DNA of 64,000 nucleotides from Rhodobacter sp. Har01 (GCF_020564565.1 NZ_JAJCTD010000002.1:434001-498000), one strand, 5' to 3'. Numbered from the stretch's first letter, positions 41,259-50,902 are shown. The notes: generated from the sequence alone by a model not told the origin. Numbers and translations are program-made.

Positions 41259-42236
41259 CTACTCGGGCACGCAGATCGTGCCGGCCCAGATGGCCGCGAT
41301 CGTGCGCAGGATCAGCCCGGTCACGATCGCGATCAGCAGCACCAACAGGCCGGCACCGATAACCAGGTGCGGCGTCGATTGAGCGATATGGGCATAGGTG
41401 AAGCTGGCGATGGACAGTGCTGCCACCGGGAACGACAGGGCCCACCACGACATTGCAAAGGGCATGGTCCGGAACTTGCCGACCTGGGTCAGCACCAGCA
41501 GCGCGAAGACGTAGGCCGTGTTCAGAAGGAAATGCCCGAACGGACCCGGAGCGCCCTCAAGCCGGGTCCAGGCGATGAAGGCCACCGCGGGCGGGGCGAT
41601 CAGGATCATCAGCGTGGGAACCATGCGGCCCGGCAGCGGATCGTGGAACATCAGCCGGTTCATCACCAGTGTCAGCAGCACCACCCAGAAGATCAGCCCG
41701 CCGGAATAGAACAGCCACGAGATCTCGACATAGCCCAGCTTGGCGCCGACCAGGGGCACGATCACGTTGCCCACGGCCGGAATGAACCAGGCGGGGGTCA
41801 TCTGCCCCGGCTGGAACGGTCGGTGGCTGATCCACGAACCGATCACGGCCAGTGCAAGCAGGCCCTGCGCCAGGGTCGCCACCATCCAGATCTGGCGCGC
41901 CAGGGCCGGCATCACATCGATCAGCGCCGTGGACATCAGGAGGAACGAGATGGTGATGGCCGGAAAGAACGCGATGCGGACCGGATGGTGCCATTCGGCG
42001 GCGACATGGTCGGGGTGGCGGATTGCCTTGGCAAGGTAGAACAGCACCACCAGCGCCAGCAGGAACGATGACAGGGCCAGCAGCCCGACCGATATGTCAT
42101 GGGCCAGTCCGAAGGCGGTTTCTTCGGCACGCACGGCCAGGGTCAGACCCATCATCCCCATGCCCGTCGCAAAGAAGGTGATCGGGAAATGCGCCAGTCG
42201 GCTGTGCTGTTCTGCGTGGGCAGTCACTACGGTCAT
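41259..42236 (-). CDS. TDT/SLAC1-family anion transporter
   Basis: 325 residues from the ATG at 42236 with about ten hydrophobic segments. The TehA/SLAC1 signature is visible: HFPITFFATGMGMMGLTLAV at the first helix and GQMTPAWFIPAVGNVIVPLVGAKLG in the middle. Members move small anions such as chloride, nitrate, sulfite or dicarboxylates across the inner membrane. Placed between cytochrome bd and an octaheme reductase, sulfite, nitrite or tellurite-related anions are plausible substrates, which is inference. A TCTCA-TATG-TGAGA dyad lies just before its ribosome binding site. Confidence 0.85.
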   Translation of the reverse strand: MTVVTAHAEQHSRLAHFPITFFATGMGMMGLTLAVRAEETAFGLAHDISVGLLALSSFLLALVVLFYLAKAIRHPDHVAAEWHHPVRIAFFPAITISFLLMSTALIDVMPALARQIWMVATLAQGLLALAVIGSWISHRPFQPGQMTPAWFIPAVGNVIVPLVGAKLGYVEISWLFYSGGLIFWVVLLTLVMNRLMFHDPLPGRMVPTLMILIAPPAVAFIAWTRLEGAPGPFGHFLLNTAYVFALLVLTQVGKFRTMPFAMSWWALSFPVAALSIASFTYAHIAQSTPHLVIGAGLLVLLIAIVTGLILRTIAAIWAGTICVPE

Positions 42237-42318
42237 GGTCTTCTCATATGTGAGAGAGCGGATCGGAAGGGAACCTTCGGGGGCCGGGCGCCGTCCCCGC
42301 AGGTTTCCCTGCGGCTGG

Positions 42319-42462
42319 TCAGCGCCGCGATCTCTTGCTGGCGGCACCTTCGTGCCCCAGGGCGATCGTCGCTTCGTGTTCCTTCAGTTCAAGCCACATC
42401 GCGTTCATCACCGCGAAGATGGCGGCCAGCGGCAGGCCAAGGATCCAGGCGAAATACCACAT
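42319..42462 (-). CDS. cydX: Cytochrome bd small subunit CydX
   Basis: A 47-residue protein starting MWYFAWILGLPLAAIFAVMN, the classic CydX/YbgT single-helix sequence, with GGAAGGACGG upstream. The hydrophobic helix (about 3-22) is followed by a charged cytoplasmic tail (ELKEHEA). CydX packs against CydA and stabilises the heme arrangement of cytochrome bd. It lies 15 bases after the cydB stop. Confidence 0.9.
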   Translation of the reverse strand: MWYFAWILGLPLAAIFAVMNAMWLELKEHEATIALGHEGAASKRSRR

Positions 42463-42477
42463 TGGACCGTCCTTCCT

Positions 42478-43641
42478 TCAGTAAACGGAATGGCTGTTCT
42501 CGGTGACGTCGGCCTCGGTGACCTTGCCCCACAGCACTTTGTAGACCCAGGCCGTATAGGCCAGGATCAGCGGCATGAAGATCAGTGCGCAGACCAGCAT
42601 GATGAACAGCGTCAGGTGCGAGGACGAGCTGTTCCAGACCGTCAGCGACGAGCGCGGGTCCGACGACGACGGCATGATGAACGGGAACATCGTCAGCCCG
42701 ACCGAAGAGATCACGCCCAGGATCGACAGTTTCGAGAACAGCAGGGTTGACACCTCGCGCCCTGCCCGCAGCCCGGCAAAGGTCAGCAGCCCGCCCAGGA
42801 TGCCCAGCGCCGGGGCGATGGCGATCCAGGGGCGGTCGGCATAGGCGGACAGCCAGCTTGCGCTGCGCTCGACCTGGAAATGCAGCGGGTTCGACGGGCC
42901 GCCGGTGGCATAGTCGCCGACGATGCGGAAGCCCTCGATCCCCAGCGCCAGCCAGACCCCGGCGCCGACATAGGCCGCGACCGCCACCAGCGCCGCGACC
43001 GAGCCGATCGACCGCGCGCGCCGTTGCACCGGCCCCTCGGTCTTGAGCGTCAGCCAGGCGCCGCCGTGCATCACCAGCATCGCCAGCGACACCACCCCGG
43101 CCAGGATCGAGAACGGGTCCAGAAGGCCGATGAACTTGGCGTACCAGACGCCTTCGTAGATGCTATGCAGGTCGTCGGTGAAGTGGAAGGGCACGCCCTG
43201 GATCACGTTTCCCACCGCGACGCCGAACAGCAGCGCCGGCACCGCGCCGCTGGCGAACAGCGCCCAGTCCCAGGCCGACCGCCAGGCCGCCGCGTCGCGC
43301 TTGGAGCGGTACTTGAACGCCACCGGGCGCACGATGAAGGCGGCCAGCACGACGAACATCGCCAGGTAGAAACCCGAGAAGCTGACCGCATAAAGCGGCG
43401 GCCAGGCGGCGAAGATCGCGCCGCCGCCCAGGATGAACCAGACCTGGTTGCCTTCCCAGACCGGGCCGACGGTGTTGATCGCCACGCGGCGTTCCACATC
43501 GCTGCGCCCGACGAAGGGGATCAGCGCGCCGACCCCCATGTCGAAGCCATCGGTCAGGGCAAAACCGATCAGCAGCACCCCCAGAAGCAGCCACCAGATG
43601 ACACGCAGCGTCTCGTAACTCAGCAGTTCACTCAGGATCAT
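42478..43641 (-). CDS. cydB: Cytochrome bd quinol oxidase subunit II
   Basis: 387 residues from the ATG at 43641; a GTG at 43650 overlapping the cydA stop is less likely. CydB hallmarks are the start YETLRVIWWLLLGVLLIGFALTDGFDMGVGAL, then ERRVAINTVGPVWEGNQVWFILGGGAIFAAWP, with several transmembrane helices and the C-terminal LAYTAWVYKVLWGKV. It forms the heterodimer with CydA that reduces oxygen at low concentration without proton pumping. Confidence 0.97.
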   Translation of the reverse strand: MILSELLSYETLRVIWWLLLGVLLIGFALTDGFDMGVGALIPFVGRSDVERRVAINTVGPVWEGNQVWFILGGGAIFAAWPPLYAVSFSGFYLAMFVVLAAFIVRPVAFKYRSKRDAAAWRSAWDWALFASGAVPALLFGVAVGNVIQGVPFHFTDDLHSIYEGVWYAKFIGLLDPFSILAGVVSLAMLVMHGGAWLTLKTEGPVQRRARSIGSVAALVAVAAYVGAGVWLALGIEGFRIVGDYATGGPSNPLHFQVERSASWLSAYADRPWIAIAPALGILGGLLTFAGLRAGREVSTLLFSKLSILGVISSVGLTMFPFIMPSSSDPRSSLTVWNSSSSHLTLFIMLVCALIFMPLILAYTAWVYKVLWGKVTEADVTENSHSVY

Positions 43642-43646
43642 GGCAT

Positions 43647-45257
43647 TCACTCCGCGGGCGTGGCGATGGCGTCGGCGTTGCGGCGACCGGCCAGGCGGTC
43701 CTTGTGCCGGGCGTTCCAGGCCTCGGTCTCGTCGACATCCTGGAACGGGCCTTTGCGGATGTAATTCAGCATCAGGCCCATCTCGATGATGAAGAGCACC
43801 GAGTAGAAGGTGACGAAGCCGGCCAGCGTCAGGGCGACCTCGGTCACCGACAGTTCCGAGACCGACATCGCGGTGGGCAGGATGCCGTCCACCGTCCAGG
43901 GCTGGCGGCCGAACTCGGCGACGAACCAGCCCATCTCGGCGGCGATCCAGGGCGCCGGGATCATCCAGACCGCCAGATGCAGCGCCCAGCGCGGACAGAC
44001 CATCTGCCGGAACGAGGCGCGCCAGAAGAAATAAGCCATGGTGGCGATGAAGCCGAAGCCGAGGCCCACCATGAAGCGGAAGGCCCAGAACAACGGCCAG
44101 ACCGTCGGCACCGTGTCGTTGGCGGCGGCCTTGATCTGGTCTTCGGTCGCGGTGCGCGGGTCGTCGACGTATTTGCGCAGCAGGAAGGCGAAGCCAAGGT
44201 CGGCCGAGTGCTGCTCGAAGGTGGCAAGCACGGCCGGGTCGGCGGCGTCGCGCGCCTCGCGGACATGCATCAGCGCGTCATAGGCGATCAGCCCTGACCG
44301 GATGCGGGTCTCGGCCGAGGCGACGAGGTCGGCAATCCCCGGAATCTCGGTGGTCAGCGACCGGGTTCCGATCAGGCCCATCATGAACGGCAGGTGGATG
44401 GCATAGTGCGTCTCGCGCGCTTGCTGGTCGGGAAAGCCGAAGACGGTGAATGGGGCCGGGGCGGGTTCGGTGTGCCACATGCCCTCGATCGCAGCCAGTT
44501 TCATCTTCTGGCTGTGGGTGGCCGAATAGCCGCTTTCGTCGCCCAGCAGCACCACCGAAAAGGCCGAGGCCAAGCCGAAGACCGCCGCCACGGTGATCGA
44601 GCGGCGGGCCAGTTCGGTGTGGCGGGCGCGCAGCATGTACCAGGCCGAAACCCCCAGCACGAAGACCGAAGCGGTGACGTAGCCCGCACTGACGGTATGG
44701 ACGAACTTGGCCTGCGCCACGTCGTTGAACAGCACTTCGAAGAAGTCCGACATCTCCATCCGCATGGTCATCGGATTGAACTCGGCCCCGACCGGGTTCT
44801 GCATCCAGCCGTTGGCGATCAGGATCCACAGCGCCGAGAAGTTCGAGCCGATCGCCACCAGCCAGGTCACCACCAGGTGCGCAACCTTCGACATCTTGTC
44901 CCAGCCAAAGAACATCAGGCCGACGAAGGTGGCCTCCAGGAAGAAGGGCATCAGGCCTTCGATCGCCAGCGGCGCGCCGAAGATGTCGCCGACATAGTGG
45001 CTGTAGTAGCTCCAGTTCATGCCGAACTGGAATTCCATGGTGATGCCGGTGGCGACCCCGAGGACGAAGTTGATGCCGAAGAGCGTGGCCCAGAACTTGG
45101 TCATCTGTCGCCAGATGGGCCGGTTGGTCATGACGTAGACCGTCTCCATGATCGCGACCAGGATCGACAGACCCAGGGTCAGCGGCACGAAGAGAAAATG
45201 ATACATCGCCGTCATCGCGAATTGCAGGCGAGACAGTTCGACGATCCCGAATTCCAT
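43647..45257 (-). CDS. cydA: Cytochrome bd quinol oxidase subunit I
   Basis: 536 residues from the ATG at 45257. The N-terminal histidine region is SRLQFAMTAMYHFLFVPLTLG; the quinol-binding Q-loop includes FGFPDQQARETHYAIHLPFM; the late motif FGRQPWTVDGILPTA is conserved in CydA. The length is close to E. coli CydA (522). It carries hemes b558, b595 and d and oxidises quinol at high oxygen affinity; cytochrome bd also resists NO and sulfide. An FNR-type box and a second palindrome lie upstream. Confidence 0.97.
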   Translation of the reverse strand: MEFGIVELSRLQFAMTAMYHFLFVPLTLGLSILVAIMETVYVMTNRPIWRQMTKFWATLFGINFVLGVATGITMEFQFGMNWSYYSHYVGDIFGAPLAIEGLMPFFLEATFVGLMFFGWDKMSKVAHLVVTWLVAIGSNFSALWILIANGWMQNPVGAEFNPMTMRMEMSDFFEVLFNDVAQAKFVHTVSAGYVTASVFVLGVSAWYMLRARHTELARRSITVAAVFGLASAFSVVLLGDESGYSATHSQKMKLAAIEGMWHTEPAPAPFTVFGFPDQQARETHYAIHLPFMMGLIGTRSLTTEIPGIADLVASAETRIRSGLIAYDALMHVREARDAADPAVLATFEQHSADLGFAFLLRKYVDDPRTATEDQIKAAANDTVPTVWPLFWAFRFMVGLGFGFIATMAYFFWRASFRQMVCPRWALHLAVWMIPAPWIAAEMGWFVAEFGRQPWTVDGILPTAMSVSELSVTEVALTLAGFVTFYSVLFIIEMGLMLNYIRKGPFQDVDETEAWNARHKDRLAGRRNADAIATPAE

Positions 45258-45310
45258 GAATTCCGCACCAGATAGTGACACGCAGCGCCGGCAGACGCAT
45301 CTACGTATAG

Positions 45311-45330
45311 GAATACATGCAAGCGTATTC
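45311..45330. promoter_or_regulatory. GAATAC/GTATTC dyad upstream of cydA
   Basis: GAATAC-N8-GTATTC, perfect 6-base arms, 54 bases before the cydA start and 10 bases from the FNR-type box. Its position suits a repressor site over the promoter. Regulator unknown. Confidence 0.4.
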
Positions 45331-45340
45331 CGCCTCTGCC

Positions 45341-45354
45341 TTGATCTGAATCAA
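45341..45354. promoter_or_regulatory. FNR/FnrL-type box upstream of cydA
   Basis: TTGAT-CTGA-ATCAA is a perfect match to the FNR consensus TTGAT-N4-ATCAA, centred about 90 bases before the cydA start codon. It implies that the cydABX genes are controlled by oxygen through FnrL or another CRP/FNR-type protein. Confidence 0.78.
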
Positions 45355-45487
45355 AATCCGCATAATTGGCGTGACTTTAATTTTGGAGGGCGGTGCTTGG
45401 CTGCGATCGGGGTCGCGGCGTGCCGTGATGCTGCCGCCGCCGCCCCGGATGGCAGCGCCGCGTCGTTGATCCGCTTGCGCGGTCTGC

Positions 45488-46294
45488 TCAGCCTTGCGGG
45501 ACTGAGGCCCCCTGGCAACGATGCAACGGAATCAACTGTCCAACCCCCGCAAGGTCGGTCTCCCGGTGCGAGGCGAACAGCATGGCCGTCTGAGGCAGCG
45601 CGTCGGCCAGTTCCTGCAGCACGGCGGCGGCGGTTTCGCGGTCCAGACCCTCGGTCGGTTCGTCAAGCAGCAACAGCGCCGACCGGCGCAGGGCGGCGCG
45701 CGCAAGTGCCAGCCGCCGCGCCAGCCGGGTCAGGCGCGGCCCGGCCAAGACCCACAGCAAGACAAGCCCGGCCAGGTGACTGCCGGCCACCGCCAGCGCC
45801 ACGACAGGCCCGGCCAGCGCCCAGACCGCGGCCGATCCGACGGCCAGGCTCGCCGCTGCGGCGAGCGCCGGAAAGACCAGCCGGATCAACAGACCCTCGG
45901 CTGCGTCCAGATCGGCGGTCAGCCGGTTCAGACCCTCGGCCGAACGCAACCGCAGAAGGTCGGGCAACGGCCGGTTGGAAAGCCCGCGAAACAGGCCCAG
46001 CCGCAGGCTGTTCAGCGCCCGCAGGGTTGCGTCGTGGCCGGTCAGACGCTCGCCGTAGCGGGCGGCCGCGCGTCCGAAAGTGGTCAGGCGGATCACTGCC
46101 GAGGGGCGAAAGAAGTCGAACACCAGGCCAGTCCCGGCCAGCCCGGCCACCGCGGTGGCCGCGACGAACCATCCCGAGAGGCCCATCAGCAGCAGCCCGG
46201 CAAGCGGCACCAGCGCCGCCAGCGCCACCGCGGCCAGGAACCGGCCGCGCCCGGCGCGGAACAGTTGCAGGGCCAGTCTAGAGGTCGCGCTCAT
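45488..46294 (-). pseudogene. cydC: Internally deleted CydC-type ABC transporter
   Basis: 268 residues against about 550 for CydC. Residues 1 to about 190 are the membrane domain of CydC (LALQLFRAGRGRFLAAVALAAL, GRAAARYGERLTGHDATLRAL). Directly after GPRLTRL the sequence jumps to the end of the nucleotide-binding domain, ARRLALARAALRRSALLLLDEPTEGLD. Walker A, Q-loop, the SGGQ part of the signature and the last membrane helices are missing. The reading frame is intact, so this is a clean in-frame loss of roughly 280 codons, joined near 45700-45725. It cannot bind ATP normally. The ATG overlaps the cydD stop. Confidence 0.85.
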
Positions 46295-47909
46295 GCCGCA
46301 CCCCCGATCCGGATCACCCGGTCCAGACGCGCAATCAGCGCCGGGTCGTGGGTGGCGACCAAGAGCCCGGTGCCTTCGGTGCGCAGCGCCAACAGCGCCT
46401 CGGTCACCTGCGCCGCGGTGGCGGCGTCAAGGTCGGCAGTCGGCTCGTCCACCAGAAGGAGAGCCGGACGGTCGATCAGCGCCCGCGCGATCAGCACTCG
46501 CCTTGCCTCGCCGCCCGAAAGCCCGCCGCCGGTTTCACCCAGCCGTGTTGCCAGGCCATTGGGCAGGGCGGAAAGCGCCGCCTCGATTCGCGCCGCCTGC
46601 AGCGCCTGGTCCGGGACTTGGGCACGTCCCGAGGTCAGAAAGGCACGCAGACTGGCGGCCGGGAACTGCGGCGCTTGCGGCAAGAGTGCCAGCCGGGACC
46701 GGATCGCATCGGCCGTGTCGGGCGCCAGCACCTGGCCTCCATGGCGGATCTCTCCTCTGGCGGCCGGAACCAGCCCGGCGAGGGTGGCCAGCAATGTGGA
46801 CTTGCCCGCGCCGGACAGGCCGACCAGCGCCACCGCCTCGCCGGGCCCTACAGAGCCATCGGGCACTGCGATCACCGTGCCGGACCCCGGCGCCAGGATC
46901 AGACCCGTCCAGGCCGTCGAACCCCGCGGCGCCGGCACAGCAGCCGGCCGCCCGGTGCCCAGAATCAGCGACGACACCTCAAGCCGCGCGCCAATCGCTT
47001 CGCCTGATGCCTCGGCCGCGGCGCGGTCGTGCCAGGCGGCGGCCAGGTCTCGCAGCGGCTGGTAGAACTCGGGCGCGATGAGCAGCACGAAGATGCCGCC
47101 AAAGGGCGTCAGGCCGTCACCCCAGGCGCCCCAGTGGATCAGACCCAGAAGCGACAGGCCGACATGCACCGCCACCAGCGCCACCCCCAGCGAGGCGAAG
47201 AATTCCAGCGTGGCCGAGGACAGGAAGGCCAGCCGCAGCACCTTCATCGTCCGCCTCCGCAGGCTGTCCGAGCGGCTGTCCAGATCGGCCGCCGCGCGCG
47301 AACCGGCGCCCAGCAGGCGCAGGTCAACCAGAGCGGCCACGCGATCGATCAACACCCGGTTCAGCGCCCCGGTTTCCACCAGATGGGCGCGGCTGGCCGC
47401 CTCGGCCGCCCAGCCGACCAGAGCCATGAAGACGGGGATCAGCGGCCCGGTCAGCAAGAGCGCCAACGCCGCCGACCAGGACTGGCCAAGCGCCAGAAGC
47501 AGAATGACCGGCGGCAGCACGCGGGCGCGCAGCGCGGCGGGACGGAAGCGTTCCACCCAGGCGCCGGTCTGCGCCACGCCCTCGCCCATCAGGCTGGCCA
47601 GCACGCCGGGACCCTCGGCGCCGCCTTGCGGGGCCAGGCGCAAGGAATGGCCGATCAGTCTGCCCCGCAGGTCCAGCCGCACCTCGCGCGAAAGCCGCTG
47701 CGCCAGCGCCAGCGCCCGGGCATCGACCGCGGCGCGCAAGGCCGCCAGGCCCAGGAACGCCACCGCCGCAAGGCCGGGCGAAACCCCGGTCCGCCGGTCA
47801 TCGCCGAGATCGCCGCCGCGATCAGCGCTGCCTGCGGCAACCACAGAAGCGGCCCTGCGACCGACCAAAGGGCCGCCTGACGGGCCAGCCCGCTGCGCGC
47901 CTCGAGCAT
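46291..47909 (-). pseudogene. cydD: Frameshifted CydD-type ABC transporter
   Basis: The membrane domain starts at about the ATG at 47909 (MLEARSGLARQAALWSVAGPLLWLPQAALIAAAI). Near 47784-47787 the frame breaks: the product reads AMTGGPG, then continues one frame over as VSPGLAAVAFLGLAALRAA. Adding one G to a GGGG run (CCCC on the plus strand) restores one frame. The rest is intact: Walker A GLSGAGKST, signature GLSGGEARRVLIARAL and Walker B LLLVDEPTADLD. CydDC exports cysteine/glutathione and is needed for cytochrome bd assembly in E. coli. It is either a real frameshift or a one-base sequencing error. Confidence 0.82.
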
Positions 47910-48504
47910 GGACGCCAGCGCATCCGACCCCGACGCCCGTTGCGCGGCTTCAGCGTCAGCGACGTCTGCAATGCCGGTCACGGGCGTTGCCAGGTCAATC
48001 GCCGCCGTCCCGGCCAATTCGATCTGTCCGCGGGACCACCTTGCTTTCCTCCATCTGCGGCGCCGGCCGCATACGTCGCGTGTCTTGCTGACGCAAGTCA
48101 AAGCGGATGCCGGGGATGGACAGTGCCGCTGGTGCGGAGCGGGAAACGCAGCTCAGGAGCCTGCTCGACAGGTTCGGGTTGACCTGGTCCCTTGGTTTCG
48201 CCTGCTCGACCAGCAGTGCAAGCGGCCCCGGCAGGACGGCGGCGGCGATCATCGCGAACGACCGGATCGGCGCAAGCGTCGGAACGCCCGGTTGCCCATG
48301 CGACACCTGGCCACCCCATCGCTGTCTGGCGAAGTCACGGATGAGATCCAGATCACCACGGGTCCGACCCGCCCCGCCGCTTCTGTTCTGAATCGGCGAA
48401 GGCGGGATTACCCTTTCCGACTTTGCCGGCTAGAACCGTCCCGACAAAGGCCGCGTCGCCAAGGTTTGACCTGGCGCTTGTACGGCAAGACAAGGATGCC
48501 ACGG
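47910..48504. other. Divergent intergenic region between cydD and the exporter operon
   Basis: About 595 bases with no reading frame of convincing protein composition on either strand. It holds one FNR-like site (48088-48101) and presumably promoters for both directions. An N-terminal extension of cydD upstream of 47909 is possible. Confidence 0.5.
48088..48101. promoter_or_regulatory. FNR-like box upstream of cydD
   Basis: On the minus strand TTGAC-TTGC-GTCAG differs at one position from the perfect dyad TTGAC-N4-GTCAA. It lies about 185 bases before the proposed cydD start and fits joint oxygen control with cydA. Confidence 0.4.
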
Positions 48505-49725
48505 ATGACCGGAGGCCAACAAGACGATCTGCCCCTCGACCTGGGGCTTGCCGAGGCGCCGGCGGCCCCCCGGCGGCGCTGGTTTCGCAAGCAGTTCTTG
48601 CTGGTCCTGCTGGTGCCGGTCTTCATGTTCACGGGTGCGGTTCTGGGGATGTATTTCCAGCCGCCGGGGCTGCAGAAATTCTATGCCCTGACCGGGCTGC
48701 AGCCTGGCGGCGGATCGGACGCGCCCATCGCCTTGCCGCCCAACATCGACCTGCCGCCGAAGATGGCCGAGACGATGCTGCCTTCCGATGTGGTGGGTCT
48801 CGCGCGGGTGATGCCGCGGGGCGACGTCTCGGTGGTTGCCGCGCCCTATGGCGCGGGCGACGCGCGGGTGGCCGACATCCTGGTGGCCGTCGGCGACCGG
48901 GTGGAAAAGGGCGCGGCGCTGGCCTGGTTGGACAACCGCGGCGCGCTGGACAGCGCCGTGCTGATGGCCGAGGCGAACCTTGCCGTCCGGCAGGCCACGC
49001 TGATGCAGACCCGGGCGGCGGTCGAGGCCAGCCGCGACGAGGCGCAAGCGGTGCTGGACCAGGCGACGGCCGCGGCCACCGAGGCCGAGACCAGCCTTGC
49101 CCGCACCGAAGAGCTGTTCCTGCGCGGCGTCGCCACCCAGGCCACGCTGGATTCGATGCGCGCGGCAGAGACCGAAGCGAAACAGGCGGTCGCCCGCGCC
49201 GAGGCGACGCTCAAGCGCTTTTCGACCGTCGCGCTGGAGGACCAGCCGGATGTCGTGGTCGCCGACCGCAACGTGGCCGCCGCCGAGGCCGACCTCGCGC
49301 GCACGAAGCTGGACTTGAGCCGAGCGGCGGTGCTGGCCCCCATTGCGGGCACGATCCTGGACATCCACGCCACGCCCGGCCAGCGCCCTCCGGCCGAGGG
49401 GATCATGGAAATGGGCGACACCGGCCAGATGATGGCCGAGGTCGAGGTCTGGCAGGACCGCATCGGCGCCGTCGCCCCCGGCCAGCCGGTCGAACTGGTG
49501 GCCGCCGCGCTGGGCCAGTCGTTGCGGGGGCAGGTCGACAGCATCGGCCTGACGGTCGGGCGGCAGGGGCTGATCTCGGATGACGCGGCCGAGAACAAGG
49601 ACGCCAGGGTGATCCGGGTGCTGGTGGCGCTGGACGCAGAGTCGTCGCTGGTGGCGGCGCGCTTCACCAATCTGGAGGTCATTGCGCGCATCGACACCAC
49701 GGCGGCCCAGCGGTCCGCGCCATGA
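48505..49725 (+). CDS. HlyD-family periplasmic adaptor (DevB-like)
   Basis: 406 residues from the ATG at 48505, with AAGG 9 bases upstream. A cytoplasmic start, one membrane anchor (KQFLLVLLVPVFMFTGAVLGMYF), a lipoyl half-domain (DVSVVAAPYGAGDARVADILVAVGDRVEKGAALAWLDN), a long Ala/Glu-rich alpha-helical hairpin (about 155-270) and the second lipoyl half (VLAPIAGTILDIHATPG) follow. This is the adaptor that links an inner-membrane ABC pump to a TolC-type channel. It overlaps the permease gene by ATGA. Confidence 0.87.
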   Translation: MTGGQQDDLPLDLGLAEAPAAPRRRWFRKQFLLVLLVPVFMFTGAVLGMYFQPPGLQKFYALTGLQPGGGSDAPIALPPNIDLPPKMAETMLPSDVVGLARVMPRGDVSVVAAPYGAGDARVADILVAVGDRVEKGAALAWLDNRGALDSAVLMAEANLAVRQATLMQTRAAVEASRDEAQAVLDQATAAATEAETSLARTEELFLRGVATQATLDSMRAAETEAKQAVARAEATLKRFSTVALEDQPDVVVADRNVAAAEADLARTKLDLSRAAVLAPIAGTILDIHATPGQRPPAEGIMEMGDTGQMMAEVEVWQDRIGAVAPGQPVELVAAALGQSLRGQVDSIGLTVGRQGLISDDAAENKDARVIRVLVALDAESSLVAARFTNLEVIARIDTTAAQRSAP

Positions 49726-50894
49726 GCCGGTTGCTGCAATGGCTGTTCGGGCGGTTGCCGATCGGCTGGCTGCAACTCACGCGCAATCGCCCGCGCTTTG
49801 CCGCGGCGCTGGCCGGCGTGGCCTTCGCCAACGTGCTGATCTTCGTGCAACTGGGCATCATGAACTCGATGGGGTCGGCGACCCTGCGGCCCTACGGCTT
49901 CTTCCAGGCCGACATCATGATCTCTGCGCCCGACGCCAATGCGCTGTCCGAGGGCGGCAACGTCGCCCGGCAATGGCTGTTGCAGGCCATGGCCGATCCG
50001 GACGTGGCCGACGGCATGGCCCTTCTCATCGGCAACGTCCCCTGGGACCGCGGCGAACGCGACATCAGCCTGACCACCTTCGGCATCGACCCGACGAAGC
50101 CCGGCTTTCTGTCGCCCGCAATCGCCGGCGACCTGGGCCTGTTGCAGGTGCAGGATGCAGCCCTGCTTGACCGCCTTGCCCGTGGCATCTCGCGCGACGA
50201 GGCCGCGGCGATCCGCCCGCAGACGCCGCTGTCCTTCGAAAGCGAAGGCCGCAGGATCACCGCCTATGTCACCTTCGCCGGCGGCGGAGGGTTTGGCGGC
50301 GACGGCTACATGATGGTCTCGGACCAGACCTTCCTGTCGCTGTTTCGCACCCGCAGTTCCTCGGCGCCCGACCACATTCTTCTGCGTCTGCGCCCTGGGG
50401 CCGATGTGCAGGCGACGGTTGCGCGCCTGCGCAGCCTGATCTCTGACCCGACCCTGCGCATCCGAAGCTATGCCGATGCCGCCCAGGAGGATCTGCGTTA
50501 TCAGCAGACCAGGCGGCCGACCGGCATCATCTTCGGCTTCGGCGTGCTGATCGGTGTGCTGGTGGGGCTGGTGATCGTCTATCAGGTGCTGTCGACCGAC
50601 GTGGCCGACCACCTGCGCGAATACGCCACCTTCAAGGCCATGGGCTATGGCCCGCGGTTCTTTCTGGGCATCGTCTTCGAAGAGGCGCTGGTGCTGGGCG
50701 TCATGGGCTTCATCCCCGGGCTGATCGTCGGCACCGCGATCCTGACGCTGATGGGTCGGATCACCACCCTGCCGCTGGGCATGACGGCCTCGATGGCGAT
50801 CAGCGTCTTTCTGGGCACCGTGCTGTTTTCCGCGCTGTCGGGGGCCATCGCCACCCGCCGACTGGCCGCCGCCGACCCTGCCGATCTGTTCTGA
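49722..50894 (+). CDS. DevC-like ABC exporter permease
   Basis: 390 residues, starting inside the adaptor's stop codon. The layout is MacB/FtsX-type: one N-terminal helix (FAAALAGVAFANVLIFVQLGIMNSM), a periplasmic domain of about 220 residues, then three helices (IIFGFGVLIGVLVGLVIVYQVLSTDVADHLREYATFKAMGYG, where the coupling region is visible). Sequence and order fit DevC, the permease for heterocyst glycolipid export in cyanobacteria; the substrate here is unknown. Confidence 0.87.
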   Translation: MSRLLQWLFGRLPIGWLQLTRNRPRFAAALAGVAFANVLIFVQLGIMNSMGSATLRPYGFFQADIMISAPDANALSEGGNVARQWLLQAMADPDVADGMALLIGNVPWDRGERDISLTTFGIDPTKPGFLSPAIAGDLGLLQVQDAALLDRLARGISRDEAAAIRPQTPLSFESEGRRITAYVTFAGGGGFGGDGYMMVSDQTFLSLFRTRSSSAPDHILLRLRPGADVQATVARLRSLISDPTLRIRSYADAAQEDLRYQQTRRPTGIIFGFGVLIGVLVGLVIVYQVLSTDVADHLREYATFKAMGYGPRFFLGIVFEEALVLGVMGFIPGLIVGTAILTLMGRITTLPLGMTASMAISVFLGTVLFSALSGAIATRRLAAADPADLF

Positions 50895-50902
50895 GGGCGC
50901 TG

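Noticed and set aside
47908..48504. Long in-frame N-terminal extension of the DevB-like adaptor
   Set aside because: The extension has random composition and crosses the divergent promoter region; the start after AAGG at 48505 gives a normal adaptor.
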